Assembly (NCBI GenBank): GCA_019188255.1
Contig: JAETXT010000001.1
Span: 1 to 64,000, forward strand
DNA length: 64,000 nt
Direction of reading: 5' to 3'
DNA from: Verticillium longisporum
Lineage: Eukaryota; Ascomycota; Sordariomycetes; Glomerellales; Plectosphaerellaceae
A model generated the notes under the pieces. That model was given only the letters and a program-made list of their open reading frames with translations, was not told the DNA's origin and did not search any database. Of this stretch, positions 21,772 to 31,553 are shown piece by piece. A program made the position numbers and the translations under genes. Positions within the stretch are counted from its first letter, which is position 1, and every line of letters begins with the position of its first letter.

Positions 21772-22878
21772 TCAAACCTCCACAACAATGGCGTCGACCA
21801 TGTTGAGAAACCTCTCTCGGTACTCCGTCGGATTGGCGGTGATGCTCATCGGTCCCTTGTGAGCAACCTTATTGAACAGCTTGACAAGGCCAGTCATGGC
21901 CTGGGCATGAAACTTGTGCCTCGCCCAGAAAAAGTCAAGGACCACCGCCCGATACGTCCATAAGCCAGCCGAATCTGTCATGCCCGTTCGCCAGAGTTCA
22001 GCGTCAGATTTGACATTGACGACTTCGGGTTGCGGATCCGTGGTGTTCGGGCCTGGATATCGAACAAGGAACAAGGAGTAGTCAATGGCATTGTTGTCGG
22101 CCAAGAGTTGTGTGTCGAGAGACAATATGTCGAGCAGTTCCTTCTTGCTCTTCGCGTCGACCTTGACGCGGTCAGGGAACTCGTCAACCAGCTTGTCTTT
22201 GACACTCTGAGGAGCCAGATTGCCATCGGCAATGTCGCGCTCTGGGAAGAAGTAGTCGCTGGGTTTGAGGTCGTACGTCTCCCACTTCATGGCATGCCAA
22301 TCGTCGCCGCTCTCTTGCTTGCCATATAACAGGTTCTCCATGATGATGTGATGGGTCGGTGCCGTACCGATGATGCCACCGAGCGTGGGGTGGGGTGTAT
22401 ACACCATGTCGGCGATCCGCACTAGCAGGCTGTGGGGATGGTTGCGCATGTGGTCGACATATGAGTCGAAGAGATCGTGCGTGAAGAACGTGTGCTCAAA
22501 TCGACGAGGAAGAGACTTGATGAGATACTTGGAGTTCGGAGTCGTGAAGAATGTCGAGCCGCTATAGCCCAAGTCTCCAACAGGCTTCAGTCTCAGTTTC
22601 TTGCCTTGGACTTGCTGTCCCTCAGCACCGTCTGATGTCTGTGGTGGCCTGAAAGAGTCGAGGTACTCGCGTTCATCTAGCTTCCAGACACCCTCACGCA
22701 AGGAAGCAAAGTCATTGCGACGATACCGAGTTAGGAAAAGCTTGAATAGGGCAAAGAAGGCAAGGACGAGCCTAATGACCCGGTGATGAAGCCTCGATTT
22801 GTTCGCCGCTGTGTCGGATTCATCTTGAGCGATCGCCTTAAGAATGGATCTTGATATGAAGGACTCGCGGATTTTCAT
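21772..22878 (-). CDS. Phosphatidylinositol phosphate kinase-like protein
   Basis: One exon of 368 aa. The PIPK fold is visible: a glycine-rich strand GYSGSTFFTTP (residues 104-114), the ATP-site lysine in YLIKSLPRRF (Lys121), the catalytic-loop equivalent AIDYSLFLVR (264-273), and VVLDFFWARHKFHA (312-325), which matches the IID-type metal-binding region of the family with Leu-Asp-Phe. The protein lacks the long N-terminal region of Mss4-type PI4P 5-kinases; it has only a short basic hydrophobic segment (RVIRLVLAFFALFKLFL) that could sit on a membrane. Such short members are common in filamentous fungi and are often labelled SAICAR-synthase-like. The activation loop is short, so true 5-kinase activity is uncertain. 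Divergent from the SET gene. Confidence 0.8.
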   Translation of the reverse strand: MKIRESFISRSILKAIAQDESDTAANKSRLHHRVIRLVLAFFALFKLFLTRYRRNDFASLREGVWKLDEREYLDSFRPPQTSDGAEGQQVQGKKLRLKPVGDLGYSGSTFFTTPNSKYLIKSLPRRFEHTFFTHDLFDSYVDHMRNHPHSLLVRIADMVYTPHPTLGGIIGTAPTHHIIMENLLYGKQESGDDWHAMKWETYDLKPSDYFFPERDIADGNLAPQSVKDKLVDEFPDRVKVDAKSKKELLDILSLDTQLLADNNAIDYSLFLVRYPGPNTTDPQPEVVNVKSDAELWRTGMTDSAGLWTYRAVVLDFFWARHKFHAQAMTGLVKLFNKVAHKGPMSITANPTEYRERFLNMVDAIVVEV

Positions 22879-23402
22879 TGTGGGTCGTTATTCATGCGGT
22901 ATCACGCTTGACGTTGTTGCGGGCAAGTCAAAGATGCCTGACTGTACTGGTCTTTGCGAGTTGTTAGAATGTAGTGTATGTGACGTCACCGACGTGAGAG
23001 CCGACGTGACTGAGGGAGGAGCGGGCGACGTCAGGATCCACACGTGATTATTGGGGGGCGGAGAACCTTACAACATATCGGTTCTTCTCAGCCGTGACTG
23101 TCTTCCGCACTTAATCCAGCGCGTCCGTCTTCGTCGCTCGGGGAATATTAGTCGCCAGGGATATGTATACTACGACCTCCTGTCGCATTGAACTCCGCAT
23201 TCGATAGTATGGACCGTGGAACGATGCCCTGTTGGGGGTGGGGTGGTATGGAACACCATGTGCCGTGACAAAAAAGGACGTTGAGCTTGGCGCGAATCTG
23301 TCTTCATCTCGGTATATCAACTGATTTCACGCCATCGCGCGTACACATGGTGAGAAACAATGGCAATTTTTGTTGCATCTTCTTAGCAGCTTTACCGATT
23401 TC
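22879..23402. other. Divergent intergenic region between PIP-kinase-like and SET genes
   Basis: Promoter region for both neighbours. It carries several TGACGTCA-like half sites at 22975-23035 (TGACGTCACC, GACGTGA, GACGTCAG), resembling CRE/bZIP sites. Their clustering is seen; function is inference. Confidence 0.4.
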
Positions 23403-24857
23403 ATGAGGCAAAAAGCAGTCATTGGCCTCACAGGCCTTGTCGTTTGTACAATTGCATGGTCGAACACATCCACGCAATGTCGCTGGCATATCGCACCACC
23501 ACTGGCGCAACAGGAACGGATGGAATGCCCACTGCCGCTTGGCGATCCTCAGAAGGCTGGCGACAATGTTGACCCATGGACTCATGAGCTCAGCTGCGTT
23601 TACGCACGATCCGAGCAGGGCACGCCGTCCGGACAAGCCAAGGCTGCCTACTGCCTTTTCGCTCACCACACGTTCCGTGGTAACCATGGGCTGAGTATTA
23701 CTACTTCGCCAGAGATTGCGGCAGATATTGTGGCCTCCGGCGCTCTGGAGGACATGGAAGACTCATGGGACTGGGAGCGGCGGATCTTTACGCCTGGTCC
23801 AGTCGTCACAGACAAAGGCCCATCGTACGCTGTCAAGGATCTTCCTGGCAGAGGCAAGGGAGTCATTGCGCAAAGGACAATTCGTCAGGGCGAAATACTC
23901 ATGCTCGACCACCCTGCCGTGCTGGTGGCGAGCGACTTCTCCAGCCAGATGCAACCAGAGATGCGAGAAACGTTCTTCAGACGAGCGCTGTCACAGCTGC
24001 CAAGAGACACTCAGAAACGTCTAGTGAACCTGGCTCGCTCAGACGGGGCAGACCCCCTCACACCCGTGTACGATATTGTCACGACAAACACATGTGGCGT
24101 TTTCCTTGGGGACAATGTAGCTCACATTGGTCTATTCCCGGAAGTCTCAGTATGTAATTAGGCTACGCTTGCGGTGCAATGCTGACGTTTCCCCAGCGCT
24201 TGAACCATGCATGCAAGCCAAAGTAAGAGGCCTTGATACTGTATTCAGCAACCGCTGACTCCCCAGTGCATTCTTCCGCTTCTCGCAGCGAACTTTGACC
24301 ATGCAAGTGATTGCCTACCGCGATATCCATGCAGGCGAAGAAATTACGATAAACTGTGTGATATCCCCTCTCGTTGGCCTGATCGCTCGCTAATCCACTT
24401 AGATGCTCCGCTCGGCATGCCGCACAAAGTTCGGAAGAAATACCTTTTTGATAACTACGGGTTTCACTGCCGTTGCTCCCTTTGTCAGTCAAGCCCGGAG
24501 GACAGGGCCATTTCTGATGCCAGGAGGATGCGCATCGTCGAGGTTCGCGGCAACATGCGGAAGGCTCACGAGAAAGGGAAGCTCAGCGATGCTATCACGT
24601 ATGCCGAAGAGCTTCTAAGCCTTTCCGAAGCTGAAGGGTTGACCCCCCTCATGCATGAGTACCACGAAATTTTGGCCAGCATCTACCTTGAACAACTCGA
24701 TATTCCGAACGCGCGCAAGTATGGGCAAATGACTCTTGACGGATGGATACGGTTCAAAAGCGTGGATAGCTTCCACGTTGAGGCTGTGCGTGGCTTCATG
24801 CGCCAGATCGACCATGTCGAAGAGATGCTTCGTGAAACGAAGGGGGTGTATAGTTAG
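23403..24857 (+). CDS. SET domain protein (SET/MYND-like, SET5 type)
   Basis: Four exons (23403-24149, 24197-24222, 24267-24355, 24403-24857) encode 438 aa. The split SET domain starts with YAVKDLPGRGKGVIAQRTIR and continues with a helical insert. After splicing it closes with RLNHACKPNAFFRFSQRT and GEEITINYAPLGMPHKVRKK. The post-SET cysteines FHCRCSLC follow, then a helical TPR-like C terminus. NHACKPN and INY are the cofactor and catalytic motifs of SET lysine methyltransferases. Oddly, the N terminus (MRQKAVIGLTGLVVCTIAWS) looks like a signal peptide or membrane anchor followed by a Cys-containing region. Either this family member enters the secretory pathway or the true start lies further in. 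Substrate unknown. Confidence 0.85.
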
Positions 24858-25096
24858 GGAGGGATGGCAAAGTATCAACCTCGGGGAGAGGCGTGGTTAG
24901 TTTGATATTATCAAACGTAAGCACTAGTCGCTGAACATTGTTTCAATGCATGGAGCGGAAGAGTGACAGAAGTCCGAAACCCCCAGTCAGAGTCACTTAT
25001 GGCTTTGAGGAGGGGTCCTTTGAACGACATTGTTGAACCACGTCAAGATACTTACATTCCGGCTGTTCATTCACAACATGAACGCAAGCGCCTCTT

Positions 25097-25650
25097 TCAG
25101 CATCTAGAGAAGCTGGTGAGGAAGCAGCTCACACCATCATGACCACTTCCAAGCGTCGGAGGCTCGAGACGCTGGTCGCTACCCTCGTACCTGGTACAAC
25201 TGTGGTTGCTGTCCTGGCAGGAGTTGCTGACACGGCATGTATCGCCATAGTTGCTATTTATGCCACAGAGTTCACCCCCCCTTGCCCATGGATCCCGAAA
25301 TTGTAATGTGACGTGGCCTGCCATTGCCGGGACAGTTGTCGCAAGTTCTGATCAGTTTGCCATACGTGTTGGCGTAGAAGTCCTTGATCTGGACTGTGCC
25401 GCGGCCGTTGAATGGAAAATCTTGTCCTTGGCCTTGAGGCGCTGCCTTGCTGGAAAGACCGTCTCAGAATCAATGGCGTCGGACGAGGTCACCCTGTCTG
25501 TGCTGTCATGCAGCAAGTGAATCTGATTCATGTCCATGGTGTCCCGTCCAAAACTCGGCGCCTATTGCGACGAGCATAAACACCATGGGCTCCTAAGTTG
25601 TGATCGCGACTCAGCCTTCGCAGGACTTGCTTGTTCTGAGCACCATAGAG
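25097..25650 (-). pseudogene. PL3-type pectate lyase pseudogene
   Basis: The C-terminal half of a family PL3 pectate lyase is clear on the minus strand: FNGRGTVQIKDFYANTYGKL, IRTCDNCPGNGRPRHITISG, GELCGINSNYGDTC, SNSCQDSNH and TRYEGSDQRLEPPTLGSG, ending in a TGA at 25097. These pieces are spread over several frames. One break is an extra G in a run of seven at about 25267-25273; another is near 25415. Upstream, more decayed parts of the parallel beta-helix (IHLLHDST, VFMLVAIGAE) with stops can be traced to about 25650; the signal peptide is gone. Secreted PL3 enzymes cleave de-esterified pectin in plant cell walls. Its loss fits a lineage that no longer uses plant cell walls. Confidence 0.75.
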
Positions 25651-26163
25651 CTGGCTGTGTGACCCTAGCAAGTCGGGGACCGAGCTACACGAGATATCCG
25701 TCAGGCAGGCGGAAGCCAAGAACCCCAGATTAAGAGCAGACTCCAGACCGGACTATTCTCTTCATGAGCGTCAAAGCTTTGGCCGCGTCGTAAATGTGAT
25801 GCCCTTTGCCGCTCGGAACCATCTGGAGAATCGTTGCTTGCTCTGCCCAATTCTAAACGGGCAACTACGTCCTGAAAAGCTGTCTGCTGTGCATTCAACT
25901 GCTGCTAGACAAAGCTTGCAATGGGATGTGCAGTGACCTTTATTCCAGGGCACTAGTCAGGATGATGTTCTTCGACCACGACAATGGATAAACTGGGCGG
26001 TGCTGCCCGAGCAAGGCGGAAGGCCCATTGTAAATGCAATAGATATTGATGAAACAGGAACAGGTTCTGCACATGTGGCAATGTCAGGGGCGCCCGGCGC
26101 GTCCGGGTGAACAGGCAGGGTGAGACGACGCTGAACTTCATCGTCGGTCGGTCGAAGCACACG
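25651..26163. other. Intergenic region
   Basis: Between the pectate lyase remnant and the five-module cysteine protein. No supported gene. Confidence 0.4.
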
Positions 26164-28494
26164 CTACTCGACGGCTCTCCACTGCTGCTCGAGCAGTCCG
26201 ACGTTAGCCGCAGAACCCATCGCATTCAACGACATTTCCGAAGATTGTTTGTTGTAGATAGCACCCGTCAGCTCATTCTGGTTCGCGAAGCCGTAGCCGA
26301 CGCCGGCCATGCTATACTCCCATGGCGATGGCGTCGTGATGGACTGCATATGGCCCATGTTCGTGTAGAATGATCCCTGAATACCGAGCGTCTGCGCTTG
26401 TAGCGCCTGTATCTGCTGTTGAATCAACATACGGCGACAGACCATCATGGTTTTGATGTAGATTGTCCTGCGCTGGGCCGAAATGGCCAACAGGTCCGCC
26501 GCATTCGGGGGAGACTGTGCGCACGCTTCCGCATACAGACGACGCATTCTGGGGCTATACATCTCACACATGGTGTGGCCCTTGCGGACGACACCCTGCA
26601 GCGGCATTTTCGATGCCAAGGCGGTACCTCGAACAAACTCGTGGTGGCAGCTCGGACAAATGGTGCAGTCCTCCCAGCCGTACCAGACTCCATTCTCAAA
26701 GTCCTCGTCACGCCGGCACACCGGCATGTTTGCGTAGTCGCGCACAAATGTCTCAAGCGGACTTATATCGCGCAGGTAGTAGGCCTCGAGCGCTTTGGAT
26801 ATGTAGGCTAAGAAGCGCGGGCTGCCGGTGCTAAAGTCGCACACGAGCGTCTTGTTACTTGGAACGTCAGTCCTTCGAACAAAGTGCGATGACAGGCCTG
26901 CGGGCTCGGCAATGCCGGCGAAGCAAGCACCGCAGATCTCGAAATTGGCTGGTCGTGATGACAGAGTATACCAGTTGGCTCCCCGCATACCGCTCGGGTC
27001 GCATTTGGGCTGACGATGGATTTCGTGCAGGGCATGCCAGAAGATGGAGTAATCCTGACAATCTTCGCTCCGACCCCATGCGATACGGACATTGAAATGG
27101 CCAAGGGCGCAATGGACTTGACTACCGTAGCCCGCTGGCATGTTGCCGACCCTGCGCCACCTGCCCTCCTCGCCAGTGTGTACAATTTTGTCGTAGTAAC
27201 AGGTCTCGCAGACGAGAACTTGTCTAGGCCCATTGACTGGAGCGTACCATGTGTGCAGCGCAAGCACGACGAGCTTCTTTTCGCAAGCTGGCATGTACAG
27301 TCGACGTTTTACTTCATGGACGAAGTTTGGGTAATCATCCATGTCTGCTCGATAGCGGTACTCGTGCTGGATGTGTTCAACAGCCATATCGCATGCCCAC
27401 TGCGCGTCGGGTGGCTGGGTTGTTGAAGGTGCAAACTTGTCCGCCCAGAGACGGGCATTCACATGGTCTTCGTAACATGCTTGGCAGACAACCATCTCGG
27501 GGATGGCTTGATCTTTCAGGCGGAACCATCGGATACCTTCAGATCCTAAAGCACCCGTCACACCCCTACAGTCCGGGATCGTTGGGCGCAACTTCATGAA
27601 GTCAACCAGCAGCGAGAGAGACCCGCCAGCCACGGCGCGCTTGAACAGCTCGTCTTTGACCCTTGGTTTGCTGAACTTGCACCCACTGGGCCAGCCTCTA
27701 TCCAACACTCGTGGCTTGAAGTCCGGTTCGAATGGAGAATTCCGGATGTGGTCCTCGAAGCAGCGTGAGCAAACAGGAAAATTGGGCGCATCGTCGTGGG
27801 TATACCACGTTGAAGAGAACGTGGTAGGATCCGCAACACAGGCTGTAACCCCTACAGTTGGAAATCGATTCAATGGCTTTGAGGGAGAGTCGCTGCCTAG
27901 GGATGGCGCTGACTGTTCTTTGGATGGTGGAAATGAATGCGACGCAGCCACTGGTGGGCTGACCATGGGCGATGCTTGTCCCACCGCCAGGGACGCGAAC
28001 ATGTGCTCGAAATCTTGGAGGCCAGTTTTGATACGGGCTGAAAGACTTGCCGGGTTCGGCATGTTGAGGCCCGCAGGAGGCTGAAAGGCAGCAGCGTTGA
28101 CATTCGCTCCGTAGAGTACGGCATTAGGATACTGAGGGGAGGGGGCTGGCGCGGCGTGCGGGACGTTCGTCGAAACCGTGGTATGATGAAGGGGCGGAGG
28201 GGGGGCCCAAGGCCTCGCAGGCAGTGCAGGAGGACAGGCCGTCGCCGTGGACCCTGCCTGCGAAGCTTGTCTGAAGGTAGGCCAAGACGACGGGACATGT
28301 GCTTGTGAAGGGACGTATTGTGGTACGGAAGGCGGAACAAATTGCTGCGATGTCGGCCATGGTGCGGCATATCCGGCTGGTCTTGGGGGCAGCGGTGGTG
28401 ACTGAGGTCCTGAGCCTTGTGGTATCGATAGGCTTGGCTGGTAAGCCGAGGGCCGCATGGGCAGAGGCGGTGGACGCTCGTTCGGATCCGACAT
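26164..28494 (-). CDS. Five-module C4/Trp repeat protein, unknown family
   Basis: One exon of 776 aa from MSDPNERPP (the frame is open 38 codons further upstream). Residues 1-215 are proline-rich with SH3-ligand-like runs (PPLPPRP). From 219 to 643 there are five modules of about 93 residues. Each has the order Cys, 10-14 residues, Trp, then Cys-x2-Cys, then a fourth Cys 27-30 residues later: C219-W230-C242/C245-C272, C309-W323-C337/C340-C368, C404-W416-C429/C432-C462, C498-W508-C521/C524-C552 and C593-W604-C613/C616-C643. Most modules from the second onward open with Pro-x-Cys, and the Trp is usually followed by Tyr or Phe. Four cysteines per module suggests one zinc each. The C-terminal 130 residues are helical and Gln-rich (MLIQQQIQALQAQ). 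There is no signal peptide. I know no named domain with this spacing. Confidence 0.85.
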   Translation of the reverse strand: MSDPNERPPPLPMRPSAYQPSLSIPQGSGPQSPPLPPRPAGYAAPWPTSQQFVPPSVPQYVPSQAHVPSSWPTFRQASQAGSTATACPPALPARPWAPPPPLHHTTVSTNVPHAAPAPSPQYPNAVLYGANVNAAAFQPPAGLNMPNPASLSARIKTGLQDFEHMFASLAVGQASPMVSPPVAASHSFPPSKEQSAPSLGSDSPSKPLNRFPTVGVTACVADPTTFSSTWYTHDDAPNFPVCSRCFEDHIRNSPFEPDFKPRVLDRGWPSGCKFSKPRVKDELFKRAVAGGSLSLLVDFMKLRPTIPDCRGVTGALGSEGIRWFRLKDQAIPEMVVCQACYEDHVNARLWADKFAPSTTQPPDAQWACDMAVEHIQHEYRYRADMDDYPNFVHEVKRRLYMPACEKKLVVLALHTWYAPVNGPRQVLVCETCYYDKIVHTGEEGRWRRVGNMPAGYGSQVHCALGHFNVRIAWGRSEDCQDYSIFWHALHEIHRQPKCDPSGMRGANWYTLSSRPANFEICGACFAGIAEPAGLSSHFVRRTDVPSNKTLVCDFSTGSPRFLAYISKALEAYYLRDISPLETFVRDYANMPVCRRDEDFENGVWYGWEDCTICPSCHHEFVRGTALASKMPLQGVVRKGHTMCEMYSPRMRRLYAEACAQSPPNAADLLAISAQRRTIYIKTMMVCRRMLIQQQIQALQAQTLGIQGSFYTNMGHMQSITTPSPWEYSMAGVGYGFANQNELTGAIYNKQSSEMSLNAMGSAANVGLLEQQWRAVE

Positions 28495-29788
28495 GGCGGG
28501 GGATGTGGGACGATGGCAGTGACGGATGAGGCTATCACGAGAGCAGGCGGCGGGCGGTAATGGAGGTCCTTGAAGCGACGACACCAAATTCCACAGTTGA
28601 TATGTCAATGAGTGGGCATCGGTCTTTCGGTGGGCCGTTTCTCAGCTCAACGCCGGTGTATCCGCACAGCTGCAGTTGCTCTACCAGGGGACTCGTGGGT
28701 TGGGGGTCCATATCGTCCGAGATGATACAGTAAGTAGATCAGCGGCTGGGGAAAGCCTTGCGAACCCTGCCGGCGGGGTGGATGGACGGCCCAGCTGCAA
28801 CGTAGGGTCTCTCATCTCTCCACGCTTCTGATGCATCGTACCATGTAATCCATCAGCCTTGTCCACCAAGCCGGCGCATCGCATTGCTTACCTGTATCGA
28901 GACTGGTGAGGCCATCACGAGATGAAAAGGGGATGATGAGCCACATCCCCCGGAAGGCTAGCACTTCTGATTAGGGCTAGCGCGCACAAGAAGGGACGGT
29001 AAGCACCGCTTGTGCTGGGCCTCCAACCTGAGCCACCAAATTACGCCTTGAGCACGTGTCACGCGCGTGTGCTAGGGATATGGTCTATTCGATGGAAGGT
29101 ACATGTTAGGTACCTAGGGATGTAAGGCACATGTACAGGTACCTAGGGATGTAAGGTACCTACCCCGTCGGCACAAGTCAGGAATGCAGGTCCCCGTCCC
29201 ACTGCCCGCTGAAGAAGCAATAGAGCTTGTGTGCAGATCCGCGTTCCTGGGAGAGGAGGCTTCTAAACATAAACATATCGCCATCCCCTCTCTCATCATC
29301 GCCCTCCATTGCCTCCGCACTATGACAGACCGCGATGATGGGGAATAAGGTCGGTGATCAAGGCCACGGGAAGAGTCCACTGATGATGCTCCGTCGCCCT
29401 GGCTGACCACCCAAAAGAGGCCTTGGCTACAGGGGTTTGTCCAGGGAGGCCTGTGGTTCCGAGATTGCCATGCCTGGTCTGCCACGACCTTGACGGCGAG
29501 TGCTGCCGCTCGTGCTGGGTTCCAAAAACCTGCTCCTGTCCGCCTGCATTGGACTCATCTCTAATTTCCCTCCCAGAAGTCGCGTTTTTCCCATCCCGAT
29601 CACCGTGAAGCACCATTCTCCGCAAAGCATTGACAGATCACCAACACGAAACACGACCGACCAGCGTCGCCGCTGTCTTCAACCGTCAATCGAACTGCCA
29701 ATCGGACTGCCAATCGAACTGTATGCGCTCAGGCGCCGCTTCCTTCGCCTCCTCCCCGCCTCCCCCCCGCCATGGCCCGCGATCCGAC
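28495..29788. other. Intergenic region with duplicated TACCTAGGGATGTAAGG unit
   Basis: A large divergent intergenic region. At 29107-29164 a unit of about 30 bases containing TACCTAGGGATGTAAGG occurs twice in tandem and ends in TACCTACC. Just upstream of the next gene (29691-29721), CAATCGAACTGC-like units repeat three times. No gene supported. Confidence 0.5.
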
Positions 29789-30764
29789 ATGGCTGCCAGC
29801 ATCGTAGGCAGCGAGCCACCATCCCAGACATCTACGCCGAAGCCCGTACAACCACGTCCGAGTGCTCGTCGTAACAATCGGACATCCCTCTACCACCCGC
29901 CCGCTTCTGCGCAAGGCAACGGCGCGCCGGAAGTCTATTGGTCCGAAGGCGCGACGCCGTCTGGCTACAGCCGCGGTGATGAGGGAGAAAGCTACACGTT
30001 CTATCGCGAACCAACACCAGAGCCTCAAGAGAAACGACGAACGGGTGTTGGCATCGACACGCCCAGCGACGATGAAGCAGGCTTCGGTCGCTGGGCGGGG
30101 AAGGCGAGGTTGAACCGGCGAATGTGCGGGGTGAGGGCGTGGGTTTTCTGGGGCATCGTCGCCTTGGTGCTCATCGTCTTGACCGGCGTAGGCGTCGGTG
30201 TAGGCGTGGGCATGTCGTCGGGCGGCACCAGTGCTGCTGCTGCTGCGTCCGAGGCTGAACCTTCGAGCCCGTTGTCTGCATCACCGACGACGTCTGCCAC
30301 AACGGAATTGGGAACAATGACGATAGAGAGGTGCGTACATGCCTACGGCCAACCTGACACAAGAGCACTGCTGACTACTCTCCAGCTCGCCGTCGGCAAG
30401 CACGGCGTCCGCGACGCCGGACCCAACAACAGCGTCAGCATCGAGCGACGCGGCGTTCCCCACGGCCACGAGTCCCGGTTCCCTCATATGTCCCGAGTCC
30501 AATTACACCCTCTACGGCGTCCCAGGCTCCAGCATACGTTTCCTACGGCTTTGTGGCGTCGATTACCCATCACAGCAGGGCGCCGTAGATATTCGTACTC
30601 TGTGGACAGAAAGCATGGCCGAATGCATGCGGAACTGCGCCGGCACCCCAGGATGCACCGGCAGCGGTTGGGGCCCCGCCGAAGGGGCCTGTTGGTTGAA
30701 GAAAGACTTGACAACAGGGAGTCGCAGTGACCAAGCTGACTGGGAGTTTGCACTGCTACAATAA
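29789..30764 (+). CDS. Single-pass membrane protein with a Cys-rich PAN/apple-like extracellular domain
   Basis: Two exons (29789-30330 and 30386-30764) encode 306 aa. Splicing joins TMTIE to SSPSASTAS. The N-terminal 110 residues are Pro/Ser-rich and cytosolic-like, followed by one membrane span, AWVFWGIVALVLIVLTG. After it comes a Ser/Thr/Ala-rich stalk, then a Cys-rich domain: LICPESNYTLYG, LRLCGVDYP, AECMRNCAGTPGCTG and GACWLKKDL. The CMRNCAGTPGC pattern resembles PAN/apple modules that bind sugars or proteins. The layout (short tail, span, glycosylated stalk, Cys domain) is that of a fungal cell-surface sensor or anchor. Start codon: ATG 29789 is preferred; 29723 is also in frame. Confidence 0.75.
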
Positions 30765-30950
30765 CGAGATGGATGACCATAGATGCCTGACGCAATACTA
30801 ATATTTTATTTGTTCACTCTTGACGGGCTAGACGACATGGCACATGGGCCTGTTTGTTCTGCCTTTGCAATGAAGCGCCCGGGCCGTTCTATAATCCTTC
30901 CAGGCCAGTTTCCTCCGCATTTACTCATCTGGCTCAATACCGCCCGCTGC

Positions 30951-31553
30951 CTAGTACATCAGACCAACAGCGGCGAGACAACCCGCCGCGATGCCAACAA
31001 GCGCGCGTCCCGATGCACGCGGCGCGGCATTGTCAGACTGCGACGCCGACGCGTCCGTTGCGGCAGGCGAGCCGTCGCTGCCCGACGTACCCGTTGCCGC
31101 GGGCTCTGCCACGCCCGTGATCTTGGCCGCGAGGCTGGCGCACGAGCCGGAGCCCGTGGGAAGGTCAACCTGGTCGCGGATGCCGGGCACGTCGCTGCAG
31201 GCCTGCCACAGGCTGCGAAACTCGCCGATGTGGTCCTCCTGCCAGGCCAGCAGGGCGCTCGCGTAGCTGGTGATCTCGGAGGCCATGGAGCCCGTGACGG
31301 ACGGCACGGCGCACTGGTCTTCGGCTGACAGGATGGCTGGCTCGGTCAGGATGAAGCGCGCGAGGTCCGAGTCGGGCGTGGGAGCGCTCGTGAGCTGGGG
31401 CAGCACGTCGGCGGCGACGGACGAGCACTCTGCGAGGTCGCGGCCGGCGACGTGCGCGGCTGCCGTGGTGGGTGTCGGTTCGCGCGGAGCCATGTTGGCG
31501 GCAGCGGCAGTCGAGGCAGCGGCCACAGCGAGGAGGAGCTGGGAGACGTACAT
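30951..31553 (-). CDS. GPI-anchored secreted protein, infection-structure-specific-protein-like
   Basis: One exon of 200 aa from MYVSQLLLAVAAAS (the frame is open further upstream without a signal peptide). A signal peptide is followed by a helical Cys-containing domain: CSSVAADVLPQL, DSDLARFI, SEITSYASALLAWQEDHIGE and ACSDVPGIRDQVDLP, with Cys in CAVPSVTG and GSCASLAAKI. A Ser/Ala/Thr-rich stretch then leads to a hydrophobic end (ALVGIAAGCLAAVGLMY), typical of GPI attachment. The domain layout matches small fungal proteins annotated as infection structure specific protein. That label is from memory of the pattern, not a search. It converges on the membrane protein gene, 186 bases apart. Confidence 0.75.
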   Translation of the reverse strand: MYVSQLLLAVAAASTAAAANMAPREPTPTTAAAHVAGRDLAECSSVAADVLPQLTSAPTPDSDLARFILTEPAILSAEDQCAVPSVTGSMASEITSYASALLAWQEDHIGEFRSLWQACSDVPGIRDQVDLPTGSGSCASLAAKITGVAEPAATGTSGSDGSPAATDASASQSDNAAPRASGRALVGIAAGCLAAVGLMY

